From assembly GCF_001941485.1 (NCBI RefSeq), contig NZ_CP009247.1, positions 620,001 through 684,000 on the forward strand: a DNA stretch of 64,000 nucleotides. The letters run 5' to 3'. A program made the translations under genes and the position numbers. Position 1 is the stretch's first letter, and each line of letters starts with the position of its first letter. This document shows positions 27,748-36,316 of the stretch, piece after piece. The notes beneath the pieces were generated by a model. That model was not told where the DNA came from. It ran no database searches and worked only from the letters and a program-made list of their open reading frames with translations. This stretch comes from Corynebacterium frankenforstense DSM 45800. GTDB lineage: Bacteria; Actinomycetota; Actinomycetes; Mycobacteriales; Mycobacteriaceae.

Positions 27748-30189
27748 GTGGACAACTCCGGGCACCCGGGTGGTCTCGGCACCGCGAAATACCGCTACGA
27801 CCTCGACGGGCTGCGCGGCATCGCCATCGCCTTCGTCGTCATCTTCCACGTCTTCGTCGGCCGCGTCTCCGGCGGCGTCGACGTCTTCCTGCTGCTGTCG
27901 GGCTACTTCTTCCTCGGCTCGCAGCTGCGCTACGCCGAGCGCCCCGACGCCTCCCTGAACATGTGGTGGCCGATCTGGCGCACCGCCCGCAGACTCCTGC
28001 CCTCGCTGGTCCTCGTGCTCACGGTGACCACGCTCGCCGTGGCGTGGTTCGTGCCGGCGCTGCGCCAGCTCGACGTCGCCAATCAACTCGTGGCCAGCCT
28101 GTTCTACTACCAGAACTGGGAGCTGGCGAACCAGGGCCAGGCCTACGGCGCGGCCTCGGCGACGACCAGCCCGCTGCAGCACATCTGGTCGATGTCGGTG
28201 CAGGGGCAGTTCTACGTCTGCGCCGTGCTCCTCGGCTGGATCATCGCGGTGATCCTGCGCCGCCAGCGCCGCTCCGGGCGCGAGCGGACGACCCCGGCCG
28301 CCCGCATCGCCGGACCGGTGCTCATCGTCGCCACGGTGCTCTCCTTCTGCTACGCGGTGTACCTGCACCGGGTGGACCAGGCGCTGAACTACTACTCGAC
28401 GTTCTCGCGCATGTGGGAGCTGACCCTCGGCGCGGTCCTGCTGCTCTACGGTTCGCGCATCCACCTGGCGCGCTGGGCCCGCGAGCTCTGCACCGTCGTC
28501 GGCCTGGCCATGGTGGTCACCACCGGTCTGCTCTTCGACGGCGCCGCCTACTTCCCGGGCCCGTGGACGCTCTACCCGCTGGGCGGGGCCGTGCTGGTCA
28601 TCCTCGGCGGCGGCCGGGTGGCCTCCGTGCTGGCGAGCCGTTTCGCGCGCTGGCTCGGCGGCATCGCCTACGCGCTCTACCTGTGGCACTGGCCGATCCT
28701 GATCCTGTCGACCGTGATGCTGGGCATGACCCGCCCGCCGGCCTGGCTGGGCGTGCTCGTCATCGCCGGCTCCCTGCTGCTGGCCGACCTGACCCACCGA
28801 TTCATCGAGAGTCCGCTGCAGCAGAAGGCCAAGCGCCCGACGCGTGCGGAGAACCGCACGGTCGACGCCGCGCGCAAGGTGGTCGACGAGACCCCGGCGC
28901 TGCTGCGCGCCGCCGGCGGCCTGACCGTCGCCCTGGTCGCCTCCGGCCTGCTGTCGGTGCCCGCGGCCTGGCAGTCCAGCGTGAGCCAGGTCGAGGACGG
29001 CACCCTGGACCCGGCCGACCACCCGGGCGCGCGCGTGCTCACCGGCGCGAAGGCCCCGGAGGGCGTCCAACCCGGCCCGGACCCCTACGTGCTGGCGGAC
29101 ACCGTCTCGCCGGCGTGGGCCGCCGGCTGCATGTCGACCTTCGAGGACGACCCGGACGAGCTGGTCATCGACCGTTACACCGGCGAGGAGGCCGACCACT
29201 GCATCTTCGGCGACAAGGACGCCGAGGTCGAGGTCTACCTGGTCGGCGGCTCGCACGCCGAGCAGTGGATGGCCCCGATGGACGAGCTGGGCAAGAAGCA
29301 CGGCTTCAAGGTCGTGCCGCTGGTGCGCCAGTCCTGCCCGGCATTCGTCACCGAGCTCGACGGCGTCTTCGACGAGGGCTGCCAGATCTTCAACCAGCGC
29401 GTCATCGAGCGCATCGAGGAGCAGCAGCCGGACCTCGTGGTCTCGAACTCCACGCGCCCGCTGCTGGAGATCGGCCAGACCATCGACTCGGTGCCGCAGT
29501 CCTACATCACCCTGTGGGACTTCCTGGCCGCCGAGGGCATCCCGTTCGTCGGCCTGCGCGACAACCCCTGGTTCCTCCTCGAGGACGGCGGGCCCGACAT
29601 GGTCTCGCAGTGCCTCGAGGAGGGCAACGACTTCTACGACTGCGGCCGCCCGCGCGAGGACGTCTACGCCGACTCCGACCCGGCCCGGCCCTACCTGGAG
29701 GCCCGCCCCGGCATGCTCGCGGTGGACACCTCCGGCTGGTTCTGCCCGAACGGTTTCTGCGGCGCGGAGATGGGCAACATCTACATGTGGCGCGACGGCA
29801 ACCACATGTCCGATGACTTCGCCCTCTCGCTGCAGGACCTGTTGTGGGAGCAGCTGCGCAAGCTCCTGCCGCCCGCGGCCGACGGACTGCTTGACGACGC
29901 CGCGCCCGCCGACGAGGCGGGCACCTCCGGCGAGGCGACCACGACCGGGCGCCGCCCGGCGCAGGGCGCGGGCGGCCCGGGCGGCGCGGGGCAGACGTCG
30001 CAGCCGCAGCGTGACCCGGACACCTACGGCAACGGCACGGGGCCGTCCGCGGGCGCGGGCTACGGCACCGGCGGGTACGGCAGCAACTACGGCACCGGGA
30101 ACGGCTCCGGCTACGGAAACCAACAGGGGCAGGGCTACGCCCCGCCGGCTTACGGCGGCTACGACAGCTACAACGGCTACGGCTACTGA
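27748..30189 (+). CDS. Acyltransferase-3 / SGNH fusion membrane protein (OafA-like)
   Basis: Envelope O-acyltransferase, about 813 aa. N-terminal acyltransferase-3 domain with about ten membrane helices: YRYDLDGLRGIAIAFVVIFHVF carries the conserved Arg and His, then GVDVFLLLSGYFF. An extracellular SGNH-like domain follows, with block I as GGSHAEQW (Gly-Gly-Ser, not the usual Gly-Asp-Ser) and block V as DGNHMSDDFA. The last 90 residues are a Gly/Tyr/Asn/Gln-rich tail with YGTG, YGSN and YGYD words. GTG 27748 is preferred (GAGGTGAG just upstream); GTG 27736 is four codons longer. It probably acylates a polysaccharide or mycolate-layer glycolipid; substrate unknown. Confidence 0.85.
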   Translation: MDNSGHPGGLGTAKYRYDLDGLRGIAIAFVVIFHVFVGRVSGGVDVFLLLSGYFFLGSQLRYAERPDASLNMWWPIWRTARRLLPSLVLVLTVTTLAVAWFVPALRQLDVANQLVASLFYYQNWELANQGQAYGAASATTSPLQHIWSMSVQGQFYVCAVLLGWIIAVILRRQRRSGRERTTPAARIAGPVLIVATVLSFCYAVYLHRVDQALNYYSTFSRMWELTLGAVLLLYGSRIHLARWARELCTVVGLAMVVTTGLLFDGAAYFPGPWTLYPLGGAVLVILGGGRVASVLASRFARWLGGIAYALYLWHWPILILSTVMLGMTRPPAWLGVLVIAGSLLLADLTHRFIESPLQQKAKRPTRAENRTVDAARKVVDETPALLRAAGGLTVALVASGLLSVPAAWQSSVSQVEDGTLDPADHPGARVLTGAKAPEGVQPGPDPYVLADTVSPAWAAGCMSTFEDDPDELVIDRYTGEEADHCIFGDKDAEVEVYLVGGSHAEQWMAPMDELGKKHGFKVVPLVRQSCPAFVTELDGVFDEGCQIFNQRVIERIEEQQPDLVVSNSTRPLLEIGQTIDSVPQSYITLWDFLAAEGIPFVGLRDNPWFLLEDGGPDMVSQCLEEGNDFYDCGRPREDVYADSDPARPYLEARPGMLAVDTSGWFCPNGFCGAEMGNIYMWRDGNHMSDDFALSLQDLLWEQLRKLLPPAADGLLDDAAPADEAGTSGEATTTGRRPAQGAGGPGGAGQTSQPQRDPDTYGNGTGPSAGAGYGTGGYGSNYGTGNGSGYGNQQGQGYAPPAYGGYDSYNGYGY

Positions 30190-30205
30190 GCCGGGGCAGC
30201 GGGCC

Positions 30206-30823
30206 TCAGCGGGCCCAGAAGGCGCTGACCGGGAAGCCGAAGGAGTTCAGCGCCCGGCGCACCAGCGGCAGCGACAGACCGATCACCGAGGAGGGGTCAC
30301 CCTCGATGCGGTCGATGAACCAGCCGCCGAGCGCCTCCAGGGTGAAGGCACCGGCGCACTCGAGCGGCTCACCCGAGGTCGCGTAGGCGGCGATCTCGTC
30401 CTCGCGGGCGTCGGCGAAGAAGACGCGCGTGCCGGCCGTCTCGACGATCTCGCGGCCGTCGGGGCCGATCACGCAGTGCCCGGTCAACAGGTCCGCGGCC
30501 TTGCCGGCCTGGGCGCGCCAGCGCTCCACCACGCGCTCGGCGGTGTGCGGCTTGCCCTGCAGCTCGCCGTCGAGCAGCAGCATCGAGTCGCAGCCGATGA
30601 CGGTCGCGGGCGCGTCGCCGGAAAGGCGCGCGCGCACCGCGCGCGCCTTGGCCACGGCGAGGGCGGCGACGACGTCGGCGGGCGCGGCGTCGTCAAGCGA
30701 GGAGCGGATGGCGTCCTCGTCGACGTCGGCGGGGATGAGCTCCGGCTCGCAGCCGCCGGCGTGCAGCAGCGCGGCGCGCGAGGGGGAGCGGGAGGCCAGG
30801 ATCAGGCGCACGGGTTCGGACAC
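30206..30823 (-). CDS. maf: Maf-like nucleotide pyrophosphatase
   Basis: House-cleaning NTP pyrophosphatase of the Maf family, 205 aa, that hydrolyses non-canonical or modified nucleotides. Signature SRSPSRAALL (Maf usual S.SPrR..LL) is at the N-terminus, VIGCDSMLLLDGELQGKPH gives the conserved Asp and Lys, and the end GLSLPLVRRAL is typical. It is the last gene of the dtsR2-accE-maf run (9 nt after accE) and converges on the acyltransferase gene with only 16 nt between stops. Confidence 0.92.
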   Translation of the reverse strand: MSEPVRLILASRSPSRAALLHAGGCEPELIPADVDEDAIRSSLDDAAPADVVAALAVAKARAVRARLSGDAPATVIGCDSMLLLDGELQGKPHTAERVVERWRAQAGKAADLLTGHCVIGPDGREIVETAGTRVFFADAREDEIAAYATSGEPLECAGAFTLEALGGWFIDRIEGDPSSVIGLSLPLVRRALNSFGFPVSAFWAR

Positions 30824-30831
30824 GGGCGCAC

Positions 30832-31041
30832 TCAGCGGTAGGTCAGCGTGCGGAAGGCGGCCGGGTTGAAGCCGGCCACGTGCAGGCGGCGGGCGGAGGC
30901 GCGGCCCCAGTCGTTGCGCTCGCGCTCCTGCGGTCCGGAGGAGCGGCGGGCGACGTCGTGGAGCACCTTGTCCAGGGCGGCGACCTCGACGTCATCCGGG
31001 TGCCCGCTCAGGACGGTGAACATCGGTTGCGCAGTGGTCAT
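30832..31041 (-). CDS. Acyl-CoA carboxylase epsilon subunit (second copy, DtsR2-linked)
   Basis: A 69-aa AccE-type protein: FTVLSGHPDDVEVAALDKVLHDVARR is the usual N-terminal helix that docks on the beta subunit (family pattern G.P...E.AAL), and the C-terminal GRASARRLHVAGFNPAAFRTL matches the usual end. Epsilon subunits stabilise the AccBC-AccD complexes of actinobacteria. It lies 9 nt downstream of the DtsR2-type gene, and a second epsilon gene lies between the two beta-subunit genes. Confidence 0.82.
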   Translation of the reverse strand: MTTAQPMFTVLSGHPDDVEVAALDKVLHDVARRSSGPQERERNDWGRASARRLHVAGFNPAAFRTLTYR

Positions 31042-31050
31042 CGTTCCTCC

Positions 31051-32646
31051 TTACAGCGGGGTGTTCGGGTGCTTCTTGGCCGGCGGGTAGATGACCTTGC
31101 GGTCGAGCAGGCGCAGGCCCTCGACGAGCTGGCCGCGCGTCTGGTTCGGCGGGATCACGGCGTCGACCAGGCCGCGCTCGGCGGCCAGGTACGGGGTGAG
31201 CGCCTCGGCCTCGTACTCGGCGGTGAACTTCTCGCGCATCGCGGCGGTGTCCTTGCGGCGGCGCTCGGCCTTGGCCAGCTCCGCGGCGTGGATCTCCGGG
31301 ACGGCGACGTCCGCGGCCACCGCGGCGATCTCGGCGGTCGGCCAGGCGAAGACGAGGTCCGCGCCCAGGTGCTTGGCGCCCATGACCATGGCCGCGGCGC
31401 CCATCGCCTTGCGGGTGACCACGGTCAGCGTGCCGACGGCGGCCTCCGCGTAGGCGGCGGCCAGCTTGCCGGTGCGGCGCACCACACCTGCGAGCTCCTC
31501 GCCGGTGTCCGGCAGGAAACCCGGCACGTCGACGAAGGTGACCACCGGGATGTTGAAGGAGTCGGCGACGCGGATGAAGCGGGCGGCCTTCTCGGCGGCG
31601 GCCGCGCTCAGGCAGCCGGCCAGGGCGACCGGCTGGTTGGCCACGACGGCCACCGCGCGGCCCTCGATGCGGCCGAAGCCGGTGACGACGTTGTCGGCGT
31701 AGGCGGCCTGCAGCTCGAGGAACCAGCCGTTGTCGACGACGCGCCCGATGACGTCGTGGACGTCGTAGGGGACCGCGGGGTCGTCCGGGATGACGGCGTC
31801 GAGCTCGCGGTCGCGGTCGGTGATGTTCTCGCTGATCGGGCCGGTCACGCGCGCGTCCAGGTCACGCGGGGCCTCGGCGCGGTTGTTGGCCGGCAGCACG
31901 CCGAGCAGCTCGGCGACGGCCGTGACCGCGGAGGCGTCGTCGGCGGCGGTCAGGTGCGCGGTGCCGGAGGTCGCCGCGTGCGCCTGCGCGCCGAGGTCGG
32001 CGGCCGGGTCGACCTCGGCGCCGGTGACGGTGGTGATGATCTCCGGCGGGGTCAGGCTCACCGCGGCGCCGCCCTCGACCATGACCGTGAAGTCGGCCAG
32101 GGAGGCCAGCAGCGCGTGCGGGCCGGTCAGTTCGCCGGTGACGACGCTGATCTGCGGGACCACACCGGAGGCCTTGGCCTGCCCGGCGATGATCGTGGAG
32201 TAGAAGGCCATCGCGGCGACGTTCTCGGCCGCACGCGCGCCGGAGCCCTCGAGGAAGGCGACCAGCGGCACGCCGGTGGTGGCGGCCAGCTTCTGGACCT
32301 TGGTGATCTTCTCGCCGTAGACCTCGCCGAGGCGGCCGTCGAAGATGTCGCGGTCCTGGGCGAACACGCAGATCTTGCGGCCGTCCACGGTGCCGTAACC
32401 GGCGACGACGCCGTCGGTGGCGGGGCGGTCGGCGTCCAGGCCGTGCGCCTCCACGCGGTGGCGGGCCAGGGCGTCGATCTCGACGAAGGAGTCGTGGTCC
32501 AGCAGGTGCTCGACCCGCTCCCGGGCGGTCAGCCGCCCGGCCTCGTGGGTCGCCTCGACGGCCTTCTCGCCGCGCGGGGCGTGGGCCTCCTCGAGACGCT
32601 GCTGGAGTCCGGCCAACTTTCCGGCGGTGGTGGAAAGATCAGTCAT
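31051..32646 (-). CDS. dtsR2: Acyl-CoA carboxylase beta subunit, DtsR2 type
   Basis: Carboxyltransferase subunit (531 aa) of a propionyl-/acyl-CoA carboxylase working with AccBC. N-terminal crotonase-like half: [22 protein letters not shown] and FLEGSGARAAENVAAMAF (oxyanion-hole Gly pair). C-terminal half: [32 protein letters not shown] and VVTRKAMGAAAMVMGAKHLGADLVFAWPTAEI. The ending PPAKKHPNTPL is family-typical. A -10 TAGAAT is 8 nt before the ATG without a ribosome-binding site. It is probably the beta subunit for longer-chain substrates in mycolate synthesis, by its position next to the larger dtsR1. Confidence 0.92.
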   Translation of the reverse strand: MTDLSTTAGKLAGLQQRLEEAHAPRGEKAVEATHEAGRLTARERVEHLLDHDSFVEIDALARHRVEAHGLDADRPATDGVVAGYGTVDGRKICVFAQDRDIFDGRLGEVYGEKITKVQKLAATTGVPLVAFLEGSGARAAENVAAMAFYSTIIAGQAKASGVVPQISVVTGELTGPHALLASLADFTVMVEGGAAVSLTPPEIITTVTGAEVDPAADLGAQAHAATSGTAHLTAADDASAVTAVAELLGVLPANNRAEAPRDLDARVTGPISENITDRDRELDAVIPDDPAVPYDVHDVIGRVVDNGWFLELQAAYADNVVTGFGRIEGRAVAVVANQPVALAGCLSAAAAEKAARFIRVADSFNIPVVTFVDVPGFLPDTGEELAGVVRRTGKLAAAYAEAAVGTLTVVTRKAMGAAAMVMGAKHLGADLVFAWPTAEIAAVAADVAVPEIHAAELAKAERRRKDTAAMREKFTAEYEAEALTPYLAAERGLVDAVIPPNQTRGQLVEGLRLLDRKVIYPPAKKHPNTPL

Positions 32647-32654
32647 GGGCTTCG

Positions 32655-32660
32655 ATTCTA
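32655..32660 (-). promoter_or_regulatory. -10 box (TAGAAT) for dtsR2
   Basis: TAGAAT, 8 nt, then ATG 32646; leaderless-type start. Confidence 0.55.
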
Positions 32661-32792
32661 GATCGTCAGCGGTCTGGTGCCGGGACCGCCTCCGCCCGCC
32701 GCGTGCCCGCGGAGCCCGTGCCGCGCGGGCGGCACCCGCGGTGGGGCGCGCTCAGCGCCCGTGGTCGCGGGCGGTGTGCGCCCGCGGGGGAT

Positions 32793-33032
32793 CTATACGT
32801 AGGAGACGCCGGGCAGCGGGGCGGAGGAGATTCCCGAGAACATATCGCCCGGGGTGGCCCAACCGTTTCGCCCCGCCGGGCACGATCCGCCGCGGCGGGC
32901 GGCGGCGCGCCCGCGCCCCGGGGTGCCGACGGCGGCGGTGGCGGCGTTGCGGCCGACGGCGACGACGGTGGCCAGCGCGGCCAGCTCGTCGGCGGTCGGG
33001 GAGCCCTTGGTGACGGTGAAGAGGGGGGACAT
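32793..33032 (-). CDS. accE: Acyl-CoA carboxylase epsilon subunit
   Basis: A 79-aa protein hidden inside a longer shadow frame. MSPLFTVTKGSPTADELAALATVVA matches the AccE docking helix (G.PT..ELAAL), a basic disordered middle follows (GRGRAAARRGG), and NGWATPGDMFSG...PLPGVSYV gives the C-terminal Trp and aromatic end expected for AccE. The ATG at 33032 has AGGAA about 6 nt upstream. It lies 74 nt downstream of dtsR1 in the same direction, the position of accE in C. glutamicum. Together with the DtsR2-linked copy the window encodes two epsilon subunits. Confidence 0.82.
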   Translation of the reverse strand: MSPLFTVTKGSPTADELAALATVVAVGRNAATAAVGTPGRGRAAARRGGSCPAGRNGWATPGDMFSGISSAPLPGVSYV

Positions 33033-33106
33033 CTTTTTCCTTCCGGGTATCGGTGGGGTGGTGCCTGGGTGGGGTGGTCGTCGGGGCGGTTGCGGCGGGC
33101 GGTGGG

Positions 33107-34759
33107 TCAGAGCGGCATGTTGCCGTGCTTGCGCGCCGGGCGGGTCTCCCGCTTGGTGGCCAGCAGGCGCAGCGCGCGGGCGATCTCGCCGCGGGTCTCG
33201 CTGGGCAGGATCACCGCGTCGACGAGGCCGCGCTCGGCGGCCAGGTAGGGGTTGAGGATGTAGTCGTCGTACTCGCGCTCGAGCCGGGCGCGCAGCGCGG
33301 CGACCTCGGCCTCCGCGTCCTCGGGGGAGTGGTTCGCCACGGCCTCGGCCTCGGCGGCCTTCAGCTTGCGGCGGTGGATGAAGCCGACCGCGCCGGCCGC
33401 GCCCATCACCGCGATCTGCGCGGTGGGCCAGGCCAGGTTGAGGTCGGCGCCGAGCCCCTTGGAACCCATGACGCAGTAGGCGCCGCCGTAGGCCTTGCGC
33501 ATGGTCACCGTGATCTTCGGGACGGTGGCCTCGGCGTAGGCGTAGAGCAGCTTCGCGCCGCGGCGCAGGATGCCCTGGTGCTCCTGGTCGGCGCCGGGCA
33601 GGAAGCCCGGGACGTCGACGAGCATGACCACCGGGATGTTGAAGGCGTCGCAGGTGCGCACGAAGCGGGCGGCCTTCTCGGCGGCGTCGATGTCCAGGCA
33701 GCCGGCGAAGTGGGTCGGCTGGTTGGCCACGAAGCCCACCGTGGAGCCCTCGACGCGGCCGAAGGCGCAGACGACGTTCTCGGCGCGCTCGGCCTGGATC
33801 TCGAGGAACTCGCCGTCGTCGGCCACGGCGGCGACCACGTCGCGCACGTCGTACGGGGTGCTCGGCGAGTCCGGGATGATCGAGTCGAGGGCCAGGTCGG
33901 TCTCGGTCAGCGAGTCCGCGATCGTGCCCTCCTCGACCTCGGCGGGCTCGACGGGGGCGAGCTCGCGGTTGTTGCCGGGCAGGTAGCTGACCAGCTCCTG
34001 GACCCACTCGAGGGCGTCGGTGTCGTCGGCGGCGGTGTAGTGGGAGTTGCCGGCGGTGGCCATGTGCACGTCCGCGCCGCCGAGCTCGGCCTGGGTGATC
34101 TTCTCGCCGGTGACGGTGGTGATCACGTCGGGGCCGGTGACGAACATCTTCGCCGAGTCGCGGACCATGACCACGAAGTCGGTCAGGGCCGGCGAGTAGG
34201 CGTTGCCGCCGGCGCAGGCGCCCATGATCACGGAGATCTGCGGGACAACGCCCGAGGCGCGCACGTTGTGGTAGAAGGTCTGCGCGATGAAGTCGAGCGA
34301 GACCACGCCGTCCTGGATGCGCGCGCCGGCGCCCTCGTAGAGGCCGATCAGCGGGCGGCCGGTCTCGCAGGCCAGCTGCTGGAGCTTGGTCATCTTCTCG
34401 CCGTAGACCTCGCCGAGGGCGCCGCCGAAGACGGTGCCGTCCTGGGAGAACACGCAGACCTCGCGGCCGTCGATGGTGCCCCAGCCGCAGATGATGCCGT
34501 CGGTGACCGGGCGGCGCTTGTCCATCCCGAAGGCGTGGGTGCGGTGGCGGGCCAGCTCGTCGATCTCGACGAAGCTGCCCTCGTCGAGCAGGACGTCCAG
34601 GCGCTCGCGGGCGGTCAGCCGGCCTTTGCCGTGCACCTTGTCCACGGCGGCCTGGCCCATCGGGAGGCGGGCCTCGGCGCGCCGCCGGCGCAGGTCGTCG
34701 TTGCGCTCGGCCGTCGTCGGCGGGGCGGTGAGTACCGCCGAAGATGAGGGATCAGTCAT
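33107..34759 (-). CDS. dtsR1: Acetyl/acyl-CoA carboxylase beta subunit, DtsR1 (AccD1)
   Basis: Carboxyltransferase subunit (550 aa) of acetyl-CoA carboxylase with AccBC and AccE: makes malonyl-CoA for the FAS-I systems. Seen: [26 protein letters not shown], the oxyanion loop [59 protein letters not shown] and [35 protein letters not shown]. It ends [16 protein letters not shown] box lies 8 nt before the ATG and no ribosome-binding site is present. It is divergent from birA, whose product biotinylates AccBC. Confidence 0.94.
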   Translation of the reverse strand: MTDPSSSAVLTAPPTTAERNDDLRRRRAEARLPMGQAAVDKVHGKGRLTARERLDVLLDEGSFVEIDELARHRTHAFGMDKRRPVTDGIICGWGTIDGREVCVFSQDGTVFGGALGEVYGEKMTKLQQLACETGRPLIGLYEGAGARIQDGVVSLDFIAQTFYHNVRASGVVPQISVIMGACAGGNAYSPALTDFVVMVRDSAKMFVTGPDVITTVTGEKITQAELGGADVHMATAGNSHYTAADDTDALEWVQELVSYLPGNNRELAPVEPAEVEEGTIADSLTETDLALDSIIPDSPSTPYDVRDVVAAVADDGEFLEIQAERAENVVCAFGRVEGSTVGFVANQPTHFAGCLDIDAAEKAARFVRTCDAFNIPVVMLVDVPGFLPGADQEHQGILRRGAKLLYAYAEATVPKITVTMRKAYGGAYCVMGSKGLGADLNLAWPTAQIAVMGAAGAVGFIHRRKLKAAEAEAVANHSPEDAEAEVAALRARLEREYDDYILNPYLAAERGLVDAVILPSETRGEIARALRLLATKRETRPARKHGNMPL

Positions 34760-34894
34760 GTTCGGCGATAGTAACCATCCCGGGCAAATGTTTCAAGACC
34801 GAAGCGATCGGGATTTGCCGCGCCACCTGCGTCGCCCCTGGTTACGGTACCGAAGGTTGGCGGAAAATTATTCGCTCCACCTACTCTGGTCGGC
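34760..34894. promoter_or_regulatory. dtsR1-birA divergent promoter region with nested inverted repeats
   Basis: TACTAT (minus, 34768-34773) serves dtsR1 and TACTCT (plus, 34882-34887) serves birA, each 7-8 nt before its start codon. Between them are two nested inverted repeats: GTAACCA near 34771 with TGGTTAC near 34840, and inside it GGCAAAT near 34784 with ATTTGCC near 34812. A lipid or biotin regulator could bind here; FasR control of dtsR1 is known in C. glutamicum, but I cannot match its site by eye. Confidence 0.55.
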
Positions 34895-35689
34895 GTGAAC
34901 ATCACCACCGTGCGCGAGGCCCTCGCGGAGCTCTACCCGTCCATCGAGTACGTCGAGGAGACCGGTTCGACCAACGCCGACCTCCTCGACGCCGCCGACC
35001 CCGTCGACCGCACCGTGCTGCTGGCCGGGCACCAGTCCGCCGGCCGCGGGCGCAAGGGCCGCAGCTTCACCGCCTCGCCCGGCACCCAGCTGATCTTCTC
35101 CGTGGTCTACCGCCCGGCCGCGGAGGTCTTCGCCGGCTCCGTCTCCGAGGTCCTCGACCGCCTCGGCCTGCTCCCGCTGACTGCGGGCCTGGCGTTCTCC
35201 GACGTCGTGGCCGGTTCGAAGCTGAAGTGGCCCAATGACGTGCTGGTGCGCGGCAAGAAGGTCTGCGGCATCCTCGCCGAGGCCGACGGCCTGGGCGAGG
35301 CCCACCCGCGCATCGTGCTCGGCTGCGGCCTCAACGTCTCCATCGCGCCCGAGGACCTGCCGGTGCCCACCGCGACCTCGCTGGCCATCGAGGACGACCC
35401 CCTGGCGGGTGAGGGCATGGAGGCCGTCGCCGTCGCCGTGCTCACCGCCCTGGAGCGCCGCGTGCGCCAGTGGGAATCCGGTTCGCCGCAGCTGCTCACC
35501 GACTACCGCGCCGCCAGCGGCACCATCGGCCAGGCCGTGCGCGTGGAGACCCCGTCGGGGGCCATCTACGGCGTGGCCGAGGACATCGCCGACGACGGCG
35601 AGCTCGTCGTCGTCGACGACCAGGGCATCCACCGCACGCTCTCGGCCGGCGACGTCACCCACCTGCGACCCTGGCGGCCCGGGCAGTGA
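34895..35689 (+). CDS. birA: Biotin-[acetyl-CoA carboxylase] ligase
   Basis: Biotin protein ligase that activates biotin as biotinyl-AMP and attaches it to the BCCP lysines of AccBC and Pyc. 264 aa, class I: there is no N-terminal DNA-binding domain, so it is not a repressor. Signature ETGSTNADLLDAA, the biotinyl-AMP loop AGHQSAGRGRKGRSF, and the KWPNDVLVRGKKVCGILAEA catalytic Lys segment are present; the C-terminal SH3-like domain starts near GQAVRVETPSG. GTG start 7 nt after TACTCT, no ribosome-binding site (leaderless). Its stop overlaps the next gene by 4 bp (GTGA). Confidence 0.95.
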   Translation: MNITTVREALAELYPSIEYVEETGSTNADLLDAADPVDRTVLLAGHQSAGRGRKGRSFTASPGTQLIFSVVYRPAAEVFAGSVSEVLDRLGLLPLTAGLAFSDVVAGSKLKWPNDVLVRGKKVCGILAEADGLGEAHPRIVLGCGLNVSIAPEDLPVPTATSLAIEDDPLAGEGMEAVAVAVLTALERRVRQWESGSPQLLTDYRAASGTIGQAVRVETPSGAIYGVAEDIADDGELVVVDDQGIHRTLSAGDVTHLRPWRPGQ

Positions 35690-36171
35690 GCCCCGGCCGC
35701 GACCCGCACGCCGCGCCGGCACCCCGCGCGCGGCGCCCCGAGCGGCTCATCGTCGACCTGAGCGCCCCGCTGGGCTCGCTGACCTTCGCCGTGCTCGAGT
35801 GCGTCCTGATCACGGCCGTGGCCTGGATCGCGATCGGCTACCTCGACGGCCCGGGCGCCGGGATGGTCAGCGTCGACGTGCGCAACGGCGTCGTCGGCGT
35901 GTGGGCGGTCCTGCTGGCCTGGCGGCTCCTGCTGCCGCTGCTGCGCGCCCGCCACCAGCTCTTCCAGCTGACCGACCGGCGCATCCGCGTGCGCCCGGCC
36001 AAGTTGACCGCGCGCACCGGCACCATCCGCCTCGCGGACGTCCTCGACGCCAACCGGCGCCGCCGCGGCACCGTCTCGCTCATGGTGCGCGGCTACGACC
36101 GCCCCCTGGTCTTCGAGCGGGTCGCCCACACACGCAAGGTCGTCGGGCTGATCCGCGAGCGCCTGCGCTGA
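35686..36171 (+). CDS. Membrane protein with PH-like domain
   Basis: A 161-aa protein: two membrane helices (TFAVLECVLITAVAWIAIGYL and VVGVWAVLLAWRLLLPLL) followed by a cytoplasmic bacterial PH-like segment (LFQLTDRRIRVRPAKLTARTGTIRLADVLDANRRRRG...). It starts with a GTG inside the birA stop (GTGA), so it is translationally coupled to birA, and ends just before the purK promoter element. Similar small PH-domain membrane proteins follow birA in other corynebacteria. Role unknown. Confidence 0.82.
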   Translation: MSPGRDPHAAPAPRARRPERLIVDLSAPLGSLTFAVLECVLITAVAWIAIGYLDGPGAGMVSVDVRNGVVGVWAVLLAWRLLLPLLRARHQLFQLTDRRIRVRPAKLTARTGTIRLADVLDANRRRRGTVSLMVRGYDRPLVFERVAHTRKVVGLIRERLR

Positions 36172-36224
36172 GCCCTGCGGCCGGCGGACCCGGCGAACAC
36201 GGTGCCCGCCGCCGTCGCACCCTC

Positions 36225-36291
36225 GCCGACGCCGCAGCGCACCCACGCCGCACGTGGTTCGCCCACGTGGGGGAGGGGCGGCGTCGGCAAT
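36225..36291. repeat. Motif-bounded palindromic element before purK
   Basis: GCCGACGCCGC (36225-36235) and GCGGCGTCGGC (36278-36288, continuing AAT) are perfect inverted copies flanking a hairpin CACGTGG/CCACGTG. Same layout as the elements at 15867-15987 and 19823-19878. Confidence 0.6.
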
Positions 36292-36303
36292 CGGGCCGCG
36301 CAC

Positions 36304-36309
36304 TAGGAT
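36304..36309 (+). promoter_or_regulatory. -10 box (TAGGAT) for purK
   Basis: TAGGAT, then 7 nt, then GTG 36317. The alternative ATG at 36308 overlaps the hexamer itself. Confidence 0.55.
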
Positions 36310-36316
36310 GAGCACC

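Noticed and set aside
27544..30123. Long minus-strand extension of the DUF3151 gene over the acyltransferase gene
   Set aside because: Only the last 144 codons from ATG 27543 resemble a protein family; the rest is antisense to the acyltransferase.
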